Assembly: GCF_014117265.1 (NCBI RefSeq)
Contig: NZ_CP059833.1
Coordinates: 868,001 to 932,000, forward strand
Length of the DNA stretch: 64,000 nt
Source: Corynebacterium hindlerae
GTDB lineage: Bacteria; Actinomycetota; Actinomycetes; Mycobacteriales; Mycobacteriaceae
Direction of reading: 5' to 3'
In this document: positions 26,856 to 35,456 of the stretch, one piece after another
Numbering within the stretch: position 1 is the stretch's first letter
Layout of the letters: each line of letters begins with the position of its first letter
Notes under the pieces: model-generated
The model's input: only the letters and a program-made list of their open reading frames with translations
The model's database searches: none
What the model was told of the DNA's origin: nothing
Position numbers and translations under genes: made by a program

Positions 26856-27194
26856 ATGCATGAACTTGGTATTTTGACGGGCGTTGTCTCCACCGTAACC
26901 GAGGCTGCTGCGGGGCGTGAGATCCGGAGCGTCGGTCTGCGAGTGGGGATGCGTAGCGGGGTAATCGAGGAGGCGCTACACTCCTCATGGCCCATCGCCA
27001 TCGCCGGCACCGCCTGCGCCGATGCCACGCTGCAGATTGAGATGATTCCGGCAACCGTATATTGCCCAGCATGCGAAACGGAGCAACCGATTGACGAATT
27101 TTTCGCCCTCACCTGCCCCGTCTGTGGCACCCCGACCGCCGATTTACGGCACGGCCGGGAGTTTGAAGTCGCGTTCGTGGATGTGGAAACCTAA
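26856..27194 (+). CDS. hypA: Nickel chaperone HypA, paralogue 1
   Basis: 112 residues from ATG 26856 (MHELGILTGVV); His2 and Glu3 are the nickel ligands of HypA. The zinc site is canonical: CPAC ... CPVC with 14 residues between. HypA delivers Ni to the large subunit with HypB. The gene reads against all neighbours: its start is 28 bases from the divergent large-subunit-like gene, and its stop overlaps the protease gene end by 4 bases. A second hypA lies beside hypB at 32963. Confidence 0.92.
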   Translation: MHELGILTGVVSTVTEAAAGREIRSVGLRVGMRSGVIEEALHSSWPIAIAGTACADATLQIEMIPATVYCPACETEQPIDEFFALTCPVCGTPTADLRHGREFEVAFVDVET

Positions 27195-27703
27195 CCGAGC
27201 CACTCCTGCACCTGAGCGCGCGCGGCCACCACAGCCTCGGGGATCGCGGCCTTGACTTCGGGAGTCATCCCTACGTTCAGGTCGGTGTCCTGCACCACGA
27301 TGCCCACCACACCAACGCGTTCCGGCTCCCTGCCGAGAAGTCGCGCAGCAGACAACAGATCCAACAGCCCCACCTGGTGCGGCGACAACTTCGAGTTGAG
27401 CAGCCGAGGAATCTGATCCCCCACCAACGTCACCACTGATCCGGGGGCGCCAGGTCCAGCGAGGGCGTCCAGGATTAGCAGGTCCTGGGCGTCTTGAATC
27501 AGGGGCAGCAGTTCCATGCCAGAGGTGCCGCCGTCGATGTACTCGACATCGTCGTCAACGGGGCTGCTTGGGGCTTGGTGCCGGGAGGGGACCCAGGCCA
27601 ACTCGTCGTCGGACCCGCCCTGCAGACGACGCAGAATAGCCAGGCCCACTGCGTCGTCTGTCATGATCGGGTTGCCGATGCCGATGACGGTCACTTTCGC
27701 CAC
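27191..27703 (-). CDS. Hydrogenase maturation endopeptidase (HyaD/HupD family)
   Basis: 170 residues. Removes the C-terminal tail of the large subunit once Ni is inserted. N-terminal GIGNPIMTDDAVGLAILRRL contains the metal-sensing acidic residue after GNP(I/L)xxDD; Asp in LLILDALAGPGAPG and His in SPHQVGLLDLL complete the nickel-binding set. An extra acidic stretch (SSPVDDDVEYIDGG) is typical. It follows the cytochrome b gene by 3 bases, completing the hydA-hydB-hydC-protease operon; no symbol is assigned because naming differs among groups. Confidence 0.92.
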   Translation of the reverse strand: MAKVTVIGIGNPIMTDDAVGLAILRRLQGGSDDELAWVPSRHQAPSSPVDDDVEYIDGGTSGMELLPLIQDAQDLLILDALAGPGAPGSVVTLVGDQIPRLLNSKLSPHQVGLLDLLSAARLLGREPERVGVVGIVVQDTDLNVGMTPEVKAAIPEAVVAARAQVQEWLG

Positions 27704-27706
27704 GGG

Positions 27707-28876
27707 CTAGACCTCACCGATCCGGTGTGCGTCGCGAGGCACAGTTCCCTTACGGACCCACACGCCACCGTTAATCATGGAGGACACGCCACCCAGGGTT
27801 TCCTGATTATCCGCGCGCACGGCAAGGTACACGTGGATCACCACGAAGGCCCACAGGATGAACATCAGCGCCGCGTGAATCACTCGTACGAACGGAATGC
27901 CCAACCAGTGCACTGGGTAGCTGAAAATTACCCAGAACCAGCTCGTCTGCTCATACAACCCGAACAGCGCCAAGCCCGTCAGAAGCTGGACAATGCACAG
28001 GATGTAGATCGCGGTGTATGCGAGCTGCTGCAGCGGGTTGTGCGCCAGGTAAGTTGGGTGTTCCTTCTTCGCAAACACGTAATACAAGATGGTGTCCCAC
28101 AGCCCATCGACGTCACGTTTGGAGTCGAATGGCCACAGGGAGCGCCAGCGAAGCTGCCGTTGCCGGGAAAACAGCCACAAACTCAGGCGCCACACGCCCA
28201 TCGCTATCCAGGCGAAACCTGCGAGGAAGTGCGCGAAACGGATATACCCCATCAGGTAGCCGACCTCACCGGGGTTGGTGGGCTGCCCGCCGAAGAACGG
28301 ATCCATGATGTAATAGCCGGTCAAGCTCATCAGGATGATGAGGAACACGTTGGCCCAGTGTTGGAAGCGCAACGACCTAGACCACAGTTGTACGCGCACC
28401 CACTGGTTGTTGCCTTCGTGCCCGTGCTCTTCCGGCTTGTCAATGCCGAACGAAATGAAGCCTTCCACATAGTACTGGGACTTCTGCCCCACCTCATCAA
28501 CGTCCGCTACCGCAACCGTGAGGATGCGGTGACCGAGAATGCGGGCAGCCTCAAAGTTGTCCACGAAGTCACGCTTCGCAGTGCGTTCCATCGAAGCCTT
28601 TTCGAGCACCGTGTTGGTCTCACCCCGCATGACCAGCTGCTTCCGCGCCCCCTGTTCGATGCTCGCCAGCGAATACTTGCTGTCCGGATTCACCGGAACA
28701 TACTCGGTGGCTACCACCGTGCCGGCTTCCCGCTGCAGCGCCTGTTCGACGGGGTCCGTGGTTCCCGACGGGGCTGCGGCAGCAAACCGCAGAATCTCCT
28801 CCGGGGTGTACTTACCCGCAGAGTAGACCTGGGCGATGCGGATGTCTCGCTTTGTTGCTCTTACTGAGGCAGTCAT
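27707..28876 (-). CDS. Hydrogenase cytochrome b subunit with extra N-terminal domain
   Basis: 389 residues from ATG 28876, overlapping the hydB stop (ATGA). The C-terminal ~220 residues are the di-haem cytochrome b561 subunit that passes electrons from hydrogenase to quinone: four or more membrane helices, with His in LRFQHWANVFLI, GYLMGYIRFAHFLAGFAWI, PVHWLGI and IRVIHAALMF-like stretches. The N-terminal ~155 residues are soluble and not part of the usual subunit (~230 residues). They resemble a P-type ATPase N-domain: DPVEQAL (41-47), PVNPDSK (61-67), VMRGETNTVLEKA (82-94), LGHRILTVAVAD (114-125). The lysine of KGAP is missing. Confidence 0.88.
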   Translation of the reverse strand: MTASVRATKRDIRIAQVYSAGKYTPEEILRFAAAAPSGTTDPVEQALQREAGTVVATEYVPVNPDSKYSLASIEQGARKQLVMRGETNTVLEKASMERTAKRDFVDNFEAARILGHRILTVAVADVDEVGQKSQYYVEGFISFGIDKPEEHGHEGNNQWVRVQLWSRSLRFQHWANVFLIILMSLTGYYIMDPFFGGQPTNPGEVGYLMGYIRFAHFLAGFAWIAMGVWRLSLWLFSRQRQLRWRSLWPFDSKRDVDGLWDTILYYVFAKKEHPTYLAHNPLQQLAYTAIYILCIVQLLTGLALFGLYEQTSWFWVIFSYPVHWLGIPFVRVIHAALMFILWAFVVIHVYLAVRADNQETLGGVSSMINGGVWVRKGTVPRDAHRIGEV

Positions 28877-30624
28877 GAGGTCATCACCTGGAATAATGGT
28901 TTGCCTTCTGGGTCCAGGACGTGGACGGCACAGGCCATGCATGGGTCGAAGGAGTGGATCGTGCGCATTGGCTCCAGCGGCTGCTCAGGATCCACCAGTG
29001 GGTGCTTGCCGTCGCCGGAGAGAGCTTCTTCGTAAGGCCCGAGATCACCCTTCGGGTCACGGCCCGAAGCCAGCCACGTGGTGGGGACTACGGCCTGATA
29101 GCGAGTGACTTTCTCGTCCTCGATGGTGACCCAGTGGCTCAGGCAGCCGCGGGCAACCTCGACGAAGGCGTAGCCGGAGCATTCCTTTGGCCAGGAGCTC
29201 GGCTCCCACTTGGTGGAGTCAAAGACATCGATGTCGCCATTGCTGATACCGTCAATGAATTCCGGCAGCAGCTGGTTGATCATCTGATCGGCGTTTGTTG
29301 CCGCTTCGATGGCGCGAGCCAGCGTGCGACCAGCGGTCGAGTTCATCTGCTCCAGCGAGATGCCCAGCTTGAACATGGCGTCGTCAAGCAGCTGCTTGGT
29401 TTTCGGCTCGTTTTGCGCGTAAGCCAACAGCACGCGGGCGACTGGGCCCATTTGCATGGGGCGACCGTCGTAGCGAGGCGCCTTGGACCACGTGTACTTC
29501 GGATCGTCTGCGAGCCATTCGTACGGTGGCTTCGGTCCGGTGTAGTTCACGGTGGTCTCGCCCACCGATGGGTGCAGGCCGGCGTCGTCGCCTTCTTCGT
29601 AGGAGTACCAGGCAGAGGAGACGAACTCTTCGATCTTGGACTCGTCGAATGGGTGCACAGTGCGGAAATCGCCATCGAGGAAGATGCCTGGTTTGACGTT
29701 CTTGTTTGGCGTGGAGGCCGGGCGACCGTTCTTCACAGCGCCGGCATACACCGTGCCTTGCATGCCGACGGCCATCATGCTGTCCGAGGACTTTCCGATA
29801 TCGAAGTAGTCCTTGTACACGCTCATGATGGCGAGGGCATCCGGGACGTAACACTCATTGACGAACTCGTCGATTTCCCGAACCCATTCGCGGATGTTGT
29901 TGAGGGAAATCTCGTTAACGGTTTCGGACTTATCCGGGTCGATCGAACAGGCCATGCCGCCGACCAGGAAGTTCGGGTGCGGGTTCTTACCACCAAAGAC
30001 GGTGGAGATCCGGATGATGGAACGCTGGAACTCCAGGGCATCCAGGTAGTGCGACACCGCCATGAGGTTCGCCTCTGCGGGAAGCCGGTAGTCCGGGTGA
30101 TCCCAGTAGCCGTTGGTGAAGATCGACAGCTGGCCCGAAGCCAGGACGTCCTGCAGGGTCTTCTTCACCTTGGCGAACTTGGCCTCAGTGTTCAGCTTCC
30201 ATGTCGATCCAATGGATTTGGCAAACTCTACGGTCTTTTCCGGATCAGCCTCAGCAGCGGATACGACGTTCACCCAGTCCAGCGCGTGGAGGTGGTAGAA
30301 GTGCACCACGTGGTCGTGAATACCGTGGGAGCCGAGCACCAGCTGGCGAATCATCTGTCCTTGCTTTGGTGGGTGGGACCCAATGGCGTCCTCCACCGCG
30401 GCAACCGATGCGACGGAGTGAACGCCGGTGCAGACGCCGCAGATACGGCCAACGAAGGCCCATACGTCGCGCGGGTCGCGATCCTTCACGATGGTTTCGA
30501 TGCCACGGAACTGGGTGGTTTCTGCCCAGGCCTTGTCGATCTTTCCACCGTTGCTCTCCAACTCGAGTCGCAGGTGGCCCTCAATACGGGTCAGCGGGTC
30601 AATGACAACGCGTTCAGTAGCCAT
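28873..30624 (-). CDS. [NiFe] hydrogenase large (catalytic) subunit, group 1 uptake type
   Basis: 583 residues. Carries the NiFe(CN)2CO site. L1 motif RICGVCTGVHS (Cys62, Cys65), L2 motif DPCMACAVH (Cys562, Cys565, His568), followed by a 15-residue tail VLDPEGKPLFQVMTS that the adjacent protease should remove after His568. The start VIDPLTRIEGHLRLEL is typical of group 1 enzymes. The start overlaps the small-subunit stop (TAATG). Together with a Tat-exported small subunit and cytochrome b it forms a membrane-bound H2-oxidising complex facing outward. Confidence 0.96.
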   Translation of the reverse strand: MATERVVIDPLTRIEGHLRLELESNGGKIDKAWAETTQFRGIETIVKDRDPRDVWAFVGRICGVCTGVHSVASVAAVEDAIGSHPPKQGQMIRQLVLGSHGIHDHVVHFYHLHALDWVNVVSAAEADPEKTVEFAKSIGSTWKLNTEAKFAKVKKTLQDVLASGQLSIFTNGYWDHPDYRLPAEANLMAVSHYLDALEFQRSIIRISTVFGGKNPHPNFLVGGMACSIDPDKSETVNEISLNNIREWVREIDEFVNECYVPDALAIMSVYKDYFDIGKSSDSMMAVGMQGTVYAGAVKNGRPASTPNKNVKPGIFLDGDFRTVHPFDESKIEEFVSSAWYSYEEGDDAGLHPSVGETTVNYTGPKPPYEWLADDPKYTWSKAPRYDGRPMQMGPVARVLLAYAQNEPKTKQLLDDAMFKLGISLEQMNSTAGRTLARAIEAATNADQMINQLLPEFIDGISNGDIDVFDSTKWEPSSWPKECSGYAFVEVARGCLSHWVTIEDEKVTRYQAVVPTTWLASGRDPKGDLGPYEEALSGDGKHPLVDPEQPLEPMRTIHSFDPCMACAVHVLDPEGKPLFQVMTS

Positions 30625-31784
30625 TAGCTTTCCTTTCCTGCGACTGGGGCGTCGCCAAATGCAGCAAGAGTCTCGTTGTCCTTGGAGGAATCACGAACGG
30701 GGATGGACTTGAACAGGGTCAGGCCACCGTGGATAGCGGTACCGACGGCAGCAGCGCCGATAAGGCCCAGGCCGATCTTCTCCACTGGTTCCTCAATGCC
30801 AAAGCCCTTAACATGTGGCAGTTCTTTGTAGAACGGCGTGAACTTGTCAAAGAAGTCCTTCTCCGTGCAACCGATGCAGGGGTGTCCTGCGCCGATTGGC
30901 CAGCCAGACTTCAAGTTCCACTGCACGATGGGGCAGGGGCTGAAGGTGGATGGGCCCTTGCAGCCGACTTCGTAGAGGCACCAGCCATTCCGGGCGCCTT
31001 CGTCGTCGAAGGCGCAGACGAACTGGCCAGCGTCGAAGTGGGCACGGCGCGGGCAGGAATCGTGGATGCGCTGGTCGTAGGCGAACAGTGGTCGGCCTTC
31101 GGCGTCGACCTCTGGGGCTTCGCCGTGGGTAAGAATGTAGGTCAGTGACGCGGTGATCACTTCGCCGATTGGTGGGCACCCGGAGACGTTGATAACGGGT
31201 TTGTCCTTGATGATCTCGTCTACGCCTACAGCGCCGGTTGGGTTGGGCTTGGCTGCCTGGACGGAGCCGTAGACGGCGCATGCGCCGACGGCGAGCACGA
31301 CAGTGGCGTTTTCGGCGGCTTCCTTCAGCACCTGTTCGACTGATTTACCACCGATGGTGCAATAGATTCCGTCGTCTTTCAGCGGTACGGAACCGTTGAC
31401 CACCAGGATGTGTGGTTCCCGGTTGGTGTCCTCCAGGGCTTTCTCGGCGCCAGTGCCAGACGCTGCCATGACGAGGTCGTTGTAGTTAACGGAGAGCAGT
31501 TCGAGTACCAGCTGTTCCACCGTGGCACCGCCCGAGCGGATGGTGGATTCCATACAGCCAGTGCATTCCTGCAGCTGGAGCCATACGACGTTCGGCTTCT
31601 TCACTGCGCCCAGCTTGTTTGCAATTTCTTCTGCTGCAGCTTCTGGCATCTGCGCTAGTGGTGACCCCACTGCGAACACCCCTGCCAGTCCGCCACACAT
31701 CTTGAGGAAGTCTCGACGCGGTACACCGCGGAGTTCCAGGTTCTCAGCGAGGGTTTCACCCTGCCAGTTCGTACCAAAATTCAT
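30624..31784 (-). CDS. [NiFe] hydrogenase small subunit with Tat signal and C-terminal anchor
   Basis: 386 residues. Tat motif RRDFLK at 23-28 with hydrophobic stretch GGLAGVFAVGSPLA; the large subunit is co-exported. Proximal cluster ligands start with ECTGCMES (Cys74, Cys77), GACAVYG and SGCPP; medial/distal ligands lie in HDSCPRR, NGWCLYEVGC, SPCP and HPCIGC. Gly sits between the first two Cys and Ser follows in YGSVQAA, so the two extra cysteines of O2-tolerant enzymes are absent. Helix IGLGLIGAAAVGTAIHGGLTLF near 335-356 anchors it to the membrane and cytochrome b. First gene of the structural operon. Confidence 0.95.
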   Translation of the reverse strand: MNFGTNWQGETLAENLELRGVPRRDFLKMCGGLAGVFAVGSPLAQMPEAAAEEIANKLGAVKKPNVVWLQLQECTGCMESTIRSGGATVEQLVLELLSVNYNDLVMAASGTGAEKALEDTNREPHILVVNGSVPLKDDGIYCTIGGKSVEQVLKEAAENATVVLAVGACAVYGSVQAAKPNPTGAVGVDEIIKDKPVINVSGCPPIGEVITASLTYILTHGEAPEVDAEGRPLFAYDQRIHDSCPRRAHFDAGQFVCAFDDEGARNGWCLYEVGCKGPSTFSPCPIVQWNLKSGWPIGAGHPCIGCTEKDFFDKFTPFYKELPHVKGFGIEEPVEKIGLGLIGAAAVGTAIHGGLTLFKSIPVRDSSKDNETLAAFGDAPVAGKES

Positions 31785-31817
31785 TTGGTGAGCCCCATTT
31801 CTTTACTTAGCGACTCA

Positions 31818-31841
31818 AGGCATACTTAAACACCAATGCCT
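31818..31841. promoter_or_regulatory. Inverted repeat upstream of the hydrogenase operon
   Basis: AGGCAT (31818-31823) and ATGCCT (31836-31841) form a 6-base inverted repeat with 12-base spacer, 34-57 bases upstream of the small-subunit start. This spot would be close to the operon promoter, so a regulator site is possible. Short arms make chance occurrence realistic. Confidence 0.3.
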
Positions 31842-32054
31842 AAAGACATCTCTAGGGTGAACGGTATCAACTAACACCGGAAAAGTGCAGTGGATATGAC
31901 CAGTGAATCAAACCAACATTGTTGAACATTTACTTTTGGGACACCCCGCCCCACCCACACTGGCACAGGAGCGAAAAACCCGAGATCCAAAACGTATTCG
32001 AAACCTATTGAAAACCAGCTTTGAACTGCATAAACCATCTCTTTGGCAATAATA
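31842..32054. other. Non-coding stretch between hydrogenase structural operon and hypB terminator
   Basis: Part of the 356-base gap 31785-32140. It is AT-richer than its surroundings and should contain the promoter of the hydrogenase structural genes. I see no open reading frame with a ribosome site and no clear -35/-10 pair. Confidence 0.4.
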
Positions 32055-32095
32055 AGGGGAGGCTTGCCTACCTGAACGTAGCGCGAGCCTCCCCT
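32055..32095 (-). terminator. Terminator after hypB
   Basis: AGGGGAGGCT (32055-32064) pairs with AGCCTCCCCT (32086-32095); read on the minus strand the hairpin is followed by TTATTATT. It lies about 45 bases past the hypB stop and separates the hypAB unit from the hydrogenase structural operon. Confidence 0.75.
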
Positions 32096-32140
32096 AAAAA
32101 CGAAATCTTCGTCACACTTTTCAGTAGTGACGGGTTAGCC

Positions 32141-32959
32141 TCACCCTTTCGGGGCCAACACCCACTCGAACCACTCATCCAACCCCGCGCCCGTTTTCGC
32201 GGACACTTCAAACACTTCGACGCCTGGATTGACCTGTTCCAGGTTTGCTTTAAACAGATCCATGTCAAAGTCCAGGTATGGCATCAGGTCAACCTTGTTG
32301 ATCACCACCGCCTGGACTGAGCGGAACATCACCGGGTATTTCAGCGGCTTGTCCTCCCCCTCGGTCACGGAGTAAACCATCGCCTTGCGATGCTCACCCA
32401 CCTCGAACTCCGCAGGACACACCAGGTTACCGACGTTTTCGATCAGCACCAGATCCAGTTTGGACAGGTCGAGCCCCTGGAGCGCCTTCGCCACCATCGG
32501 GGCATCCAGGTGGCATTCGCCCCCGAAGCCGTTACCGGTATTCAGCAGGGAAATCTGGGCCCCGTACCCTTCCAGACGATCGGAGTCGATAGAGGTCTCG
32601 ATATCTCCCTCAATGATTCCCACGCGCACCTTACCCTGCAGGTGAGCGAGGGTCTTTTGCAGCACTGATGTCTTGCCCGACCCCGGCGCGCTCATCAGGT
32701 TGATGCAGTGCACCCCGTGTTCGTCAAAGGCCTCACGATTGTGCGCCGCCCGGTGATCATTTTCTGCAAAGATGTCTTCCAGCACCGCGATGCGTTCCCG
32801 GCCGGTGTCGTATCCGGAGTGGTCGCCGTGTTCGTTGGTTGCTGGGTCGATGTCGTCGAGGTGCACGTGGCCACCGTGGTCGTGGTCGTGCGTGTGGTGC
32901 TCATGGTCGTGGTCGTGGCTGTGTACGGTGCCGTCGTCGTGGCGGTGGAAACGCCCCAT
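32141..32959 (-). CDS. hypB: Hydrogenase nickel incorporation GTPase HypB
   Basis: 272 residues. Residues ~5-48 are a His/Asp-rich nickel-binding tail (HDHDHEHHTHDHDHGGHVH), giving storage as well as delivery functions. The G domain has P-loop MSAPGSGKTS (~90), GIIEGDIETSIDSDRL with the switch Asp, and the NKVD guanine motif in VVINKVDLMPYL. With HypA it loads Ni into the large subunit. It follows hypA paralogue 2 by 3 bases and is ended by a hairpin. Confidence 0.96.
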   Translation of the reverse strand: MGRFHRHDDGTVHSHDHDHEHHTHDHDHGGHVHLDDIDPATNEHGDHSGYDTGRERIAVLEDIFAENDHRAAHNREAFDEHGVHCINLMSAPGSGKTSVLQKTLAHLQGKVRVGIIEGDIETSIDSDRLEGYGAQISLLNTGNGFGGECHLDAPMVAKALQGLDLSKLDLVLIENVGNLVCPAEFEVGEHRKAMVYSVTEGEDKPLKYPVMFRSVQAVVINKVDLMPYLDFDMDLFKANLEQVNPGVEVFEVSAKTGAGLDEWFEWVLAPKG

Positions 32960-32962
32960 GGT

Positions 32963-33295
32963 TTAGCTCCTTATTACTTCGATGTCGATAATGGTGAACT
33001 CGTTGCCACCGGTCACGGCAGCGGTTTCTCCACATATTGGGCAGGTAAAGTCGAGTTCTTGCGGCTCAGACACGTGGCCTGCGCTGCATGTGATCTGTAG
33101 TGGCACCCAGTGTATGTCGAGTTCGGCGTCGGCAAGCGGCGTGTCTTTGACGACGAAGCCCCAGGCATAGTCGAGAGTTTCCGGGACGACCTGCCGCAAC
33201 GCACCGATACTGAGCCGTACCTGCAGCACCTTCGCGTCGCCGGCGGCGCGGGTAACAGCGCGGGCGAGTTGAGTGCTCAGTGCAACTTCATGCAT
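32963..33295 (-). CDS. hypA: Nickel chaperone HypA, paralogue 2 (altered zinc site)
   Basis: 110 residues starting MHEVALSTQLARAV, so the nickel ligands His2/Glu3 are kept. The first half of the zinc site reads ITCSAGH instead of CxxC, while the second half FTCPICG is normal; His may replace the missing Cys. It directly precedes hypB (3 bases), the usual hypAB order, so this is probably the housekeeping copy even though the copy at 26856 has the better zinc motif. The start is 25 bases from the divergent hypF start. Confidence 0.88.
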   Translation of the reverse strand: MHEVALSTQLARAVTRAAGDAKVLQVRLSIGALRQVVPETLDYAWGFVVKDTPLADAELDIHWVPLQITCSAGHVSEPQELDFTCPICGETAAVTGGNEFTIIDIEVIRS

Positions 33296-33320
33296 GGCTT
33301 CCAGTCTAGGCTTAAAGATT

Positions 33321-35456
33321 ATGAGTGTTCGGTGGCGGATCCACCTTTACGGAGTGGTTCAAGGCGTGGGGTTTCGCCCGCATGTGGCGCAGGTAGCAGG
33401 CCGCTTCCCCATCACTGGCCTGTGCGGTAACGACGACCGCAAAGTCTTCATCGAGGCGCAGGGCCAGGAGGAAGTGCTGGATGCGTTCCTTTCCGAGCTC
33501 CTCGCGACGCTCCCGCCGCTCGCACACGTCGTTTCACGCTCTGTCACTGCCCTGCCGCTTGTCGACGAACAGTCCTTCCGAATCGTATCCTCCGAGCATA
33601 TTGCGGGGGCTCGCACCCTAATCCCACCTGATGTTGCCACCTGCCCCGATTGTTTAGCGGATATGGCCGATCCGACAAACCGCAGGTACCGCTACCCGTT
33701 TACTACCTGCACCAACTGCGGGCCGCGGCTGACAATCATTGAGGATCTGCCTTACGATCGTCCCCTGACCACGATGAAGAAATTCCCGATGTGCCCTTCC
33801 TGCGAGCGGGAATACACGGACATCACAGATCGTCGCTACCACGCGCAGCCGATCTCGTGCCCTGATTGCGGGCCAACTCTGTGGATCGAGGGGATACCCT
33901 GCGATGACCCTATTACCAAAGCCCAGGAATTGCTGGGCGAAGGCGCGATTCTGGCGGTGAAAGGGCTCGGTGGCTTCCACCTGCTCTGCAACGCGCGGAA
34001 CGAACACTCTGTGGCTGAGCTGCGCCGACGCAAGCAGCGCCCTGGTAAACCTTTCGCCGTCATGACCCCTTCCCCCGGTATTGCGGTGCTTTCCCCTGAG
34101 CAGCAGGCCCTGCTGGAATCTCCCGCGCACCCCATCGTGATAGCGCCGATGTCTGCCACATATGACCTAGCACCCTCGGTAGCGCCGGGACTGAGCGACG
34201 TTGGCATCATGCTCCCCTACACGCCACTGCACACGTTGCTGGTGGATCGCCCATTGGTCGCTACCTCTGGAAACCTCTCAGGTGAGCCATTGTGCTTCAC
34301 CAACGACGATGCACTGTCTCGCCTAGACGCCTTTGCGGACTATTTCCTCCTGCATGACCGGGACATCCATGTGCCCGTGGAGGATTCGGTGTTTCTGGAG
34401 TCCATGCCGGTCCGACGCTCCCGCGGGTACGCTCCGCTCCCCTTCCAACTCCCCGGTTCCGGGACGGTGCTGGCTGTGGGGGGCGAACTGAAAAACACCT
34501 TCTGCCTGGCACACGAAAATGTGGCGCACATTTCGGCCCATATCGGGGACATGGGGTCACTGGCCAGTCAGCAGGCTTTCGACCGCTCCGTGGCGCAGAT
34601 GCTTACCATGCAGCGCTGCGAACCAACACTCGTTGTTTGTGATATGCACCCCAACTATGCCACCACGGCGTGGGCTGAGCGCTCCGGCTACGATATTCTC
34701 CCAGTTCAACACCACTACGCCCACGCGCTGTCGCTTCTTGCTTCACATGGGCGCTTCGAGGGCCCCTTCGCATGCCTGACCATCGACGGCACTGGTTACG
34801 GCACCGATGGCACGATATGGGGTGGCGAGGTGCTGGTGTTGTCTCCAGATTTGTGCACCTTTGAACGCGCCTGGCATGTGCCCTGCTTCCCGATCGTCGG
34901 TGGCGACCGCGCGGTGCGCCAACCGTGGCGACTAGCCCTCGGCCTGGCCCACGCCTGGGATCTTCCGTTTAGTTATTCTCACGCTGAGGCTGCGCAGGTT
35001 TCTTTGCAGCTTTCACGCGGAGTTGGCCTCACGCAGACGTCCTCACTAGGCAGACTTTTCGATGCAGTCTCCGCCATACTCGGCGTCTGCGTAGAGCAGA
35101 CCTATGAGGCCCAAGCGGCGATGGAGTTGGAGCGAGTAGCTGCCGGTTCGTTGCGATCCACAGCTGGGTCTTGGCGGGAATTGCTGCTGGAGGTATTGGA
35201 CGCTTCGGTCCCTGTTCCAGACCGGGCCATGCGGTTCCATCACGGATGTGCCGTTTTGTTGGCTCATTCACTCCGCCAAACCGGCATTCCAGTCGTGGGC
35301 GTTTCGGGCGGATGCGCGTTAAACCGCCTGCTTATGAAGTTTTTGTGCGCAGAGCTGACTGATTTAGAAGTCCTCGAGCATGAATCAGCGCCTGCCAACG
35401 ATGGTGGATTGTCCTTGGGGCAGGCGCTAGCGGGAAGACTCTGGATGAGTAAGTAA
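33321..35456 (+). CDS. hypF: Carbamoyltransferase HypF
   Basis: 711 residues from ATG 33321 (MSVRWRIHLYGVVQG); an upstream in-frame start overlaps hypA paralogue 2. It makes the CN ligand precursor from carbamoyl-phosphate and transfers it to HypE. Domains: acylphosphatase (1-90, VVQGVGFRPHV), two zinc fingers with CPDC ... CTNC and CPSC ... CPDC (~108-185), YrdC-like (~190-370, KGLGGFHLLCNA), Kae1-like C-terminal half (DMHPNYATTAWAE, HHYAHALSLL). No ribosome site is seen and TAAAGAT lies just upstream, so a leaderless start is possible. Confidence 0.95.
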   Translation: MSVRWRIHLYGVVQGVGFRPHVAQVAGRFPITGLCGNDDRKVFIEAQGQEEVLDAFLSELLATLPPLAHVVSRSVTALPLVDEQSFRIVSSEHIAGARTLIPPDVATCPDCLADMADPTNRRYRYPFTTCTNCGPRLTIIEDLPYDRPLTTMKKFPMCPSCEREYTDITDRRYHAQPISCPDCGPTLWIEGIPCDDPITKAQELLGEGAILAVKGLGGFHLLCNARNEHSVAELRRRKQRPGKPFAVMTPSPGIAVLSPEQQALLESPAHPIVIAPMSATYDLAPSVAPGLSDVGIMLPYTPLHTLLVDRPLVATSGNLSGEPLCFTNDDALSRLDAFADYFLLHDRDIHVPVEDSVFLESMPVRRSRGYAPLPFQLPGSGTVLAVGGELKNTFCLAHENVAHISAHIGDMGSLASQQAFDRSVAQMLTMQRCEPTLVVCDMHPNYATTAWAERSGYDILPVQHHYAHALSLLASHGRFEGPFACLTIDGTGYGTDGTIWGGEVLVLSPDLCTFERAWHVPCFPIVGGDRAVRQPWRLALGLAHAWDLPFSYSHAEAAQVSLQLSRGVGLTQTSSLGRLFDAVSAILGVCVEQTYEAQAAMELERVAAGSLRSTAGSWRELLLEVLDASVPVPDRAMRFHHGCAVLLAHSLRQTGIPVVGVSGGCALNRLLMKFLCAELTDLEVLEHESAPANDGGLSLGQALAGRLWMSK

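Noticed and set aside
28921..30627. 568-codon open frame on the plus strand across the large hydrogenase subunit gene
   Set aside because: Shadow of the catalytic subunit gene, which has all active-site motifs in the other strand.
31818..31841. FNR/CRP-type site before the hydrogenase operon
   Set aside because: The halves AGGCAT/ATGCCT do not match TTGAT or TGTGA halves and the spacing is wrong; kept only as a weak inverted repeat.
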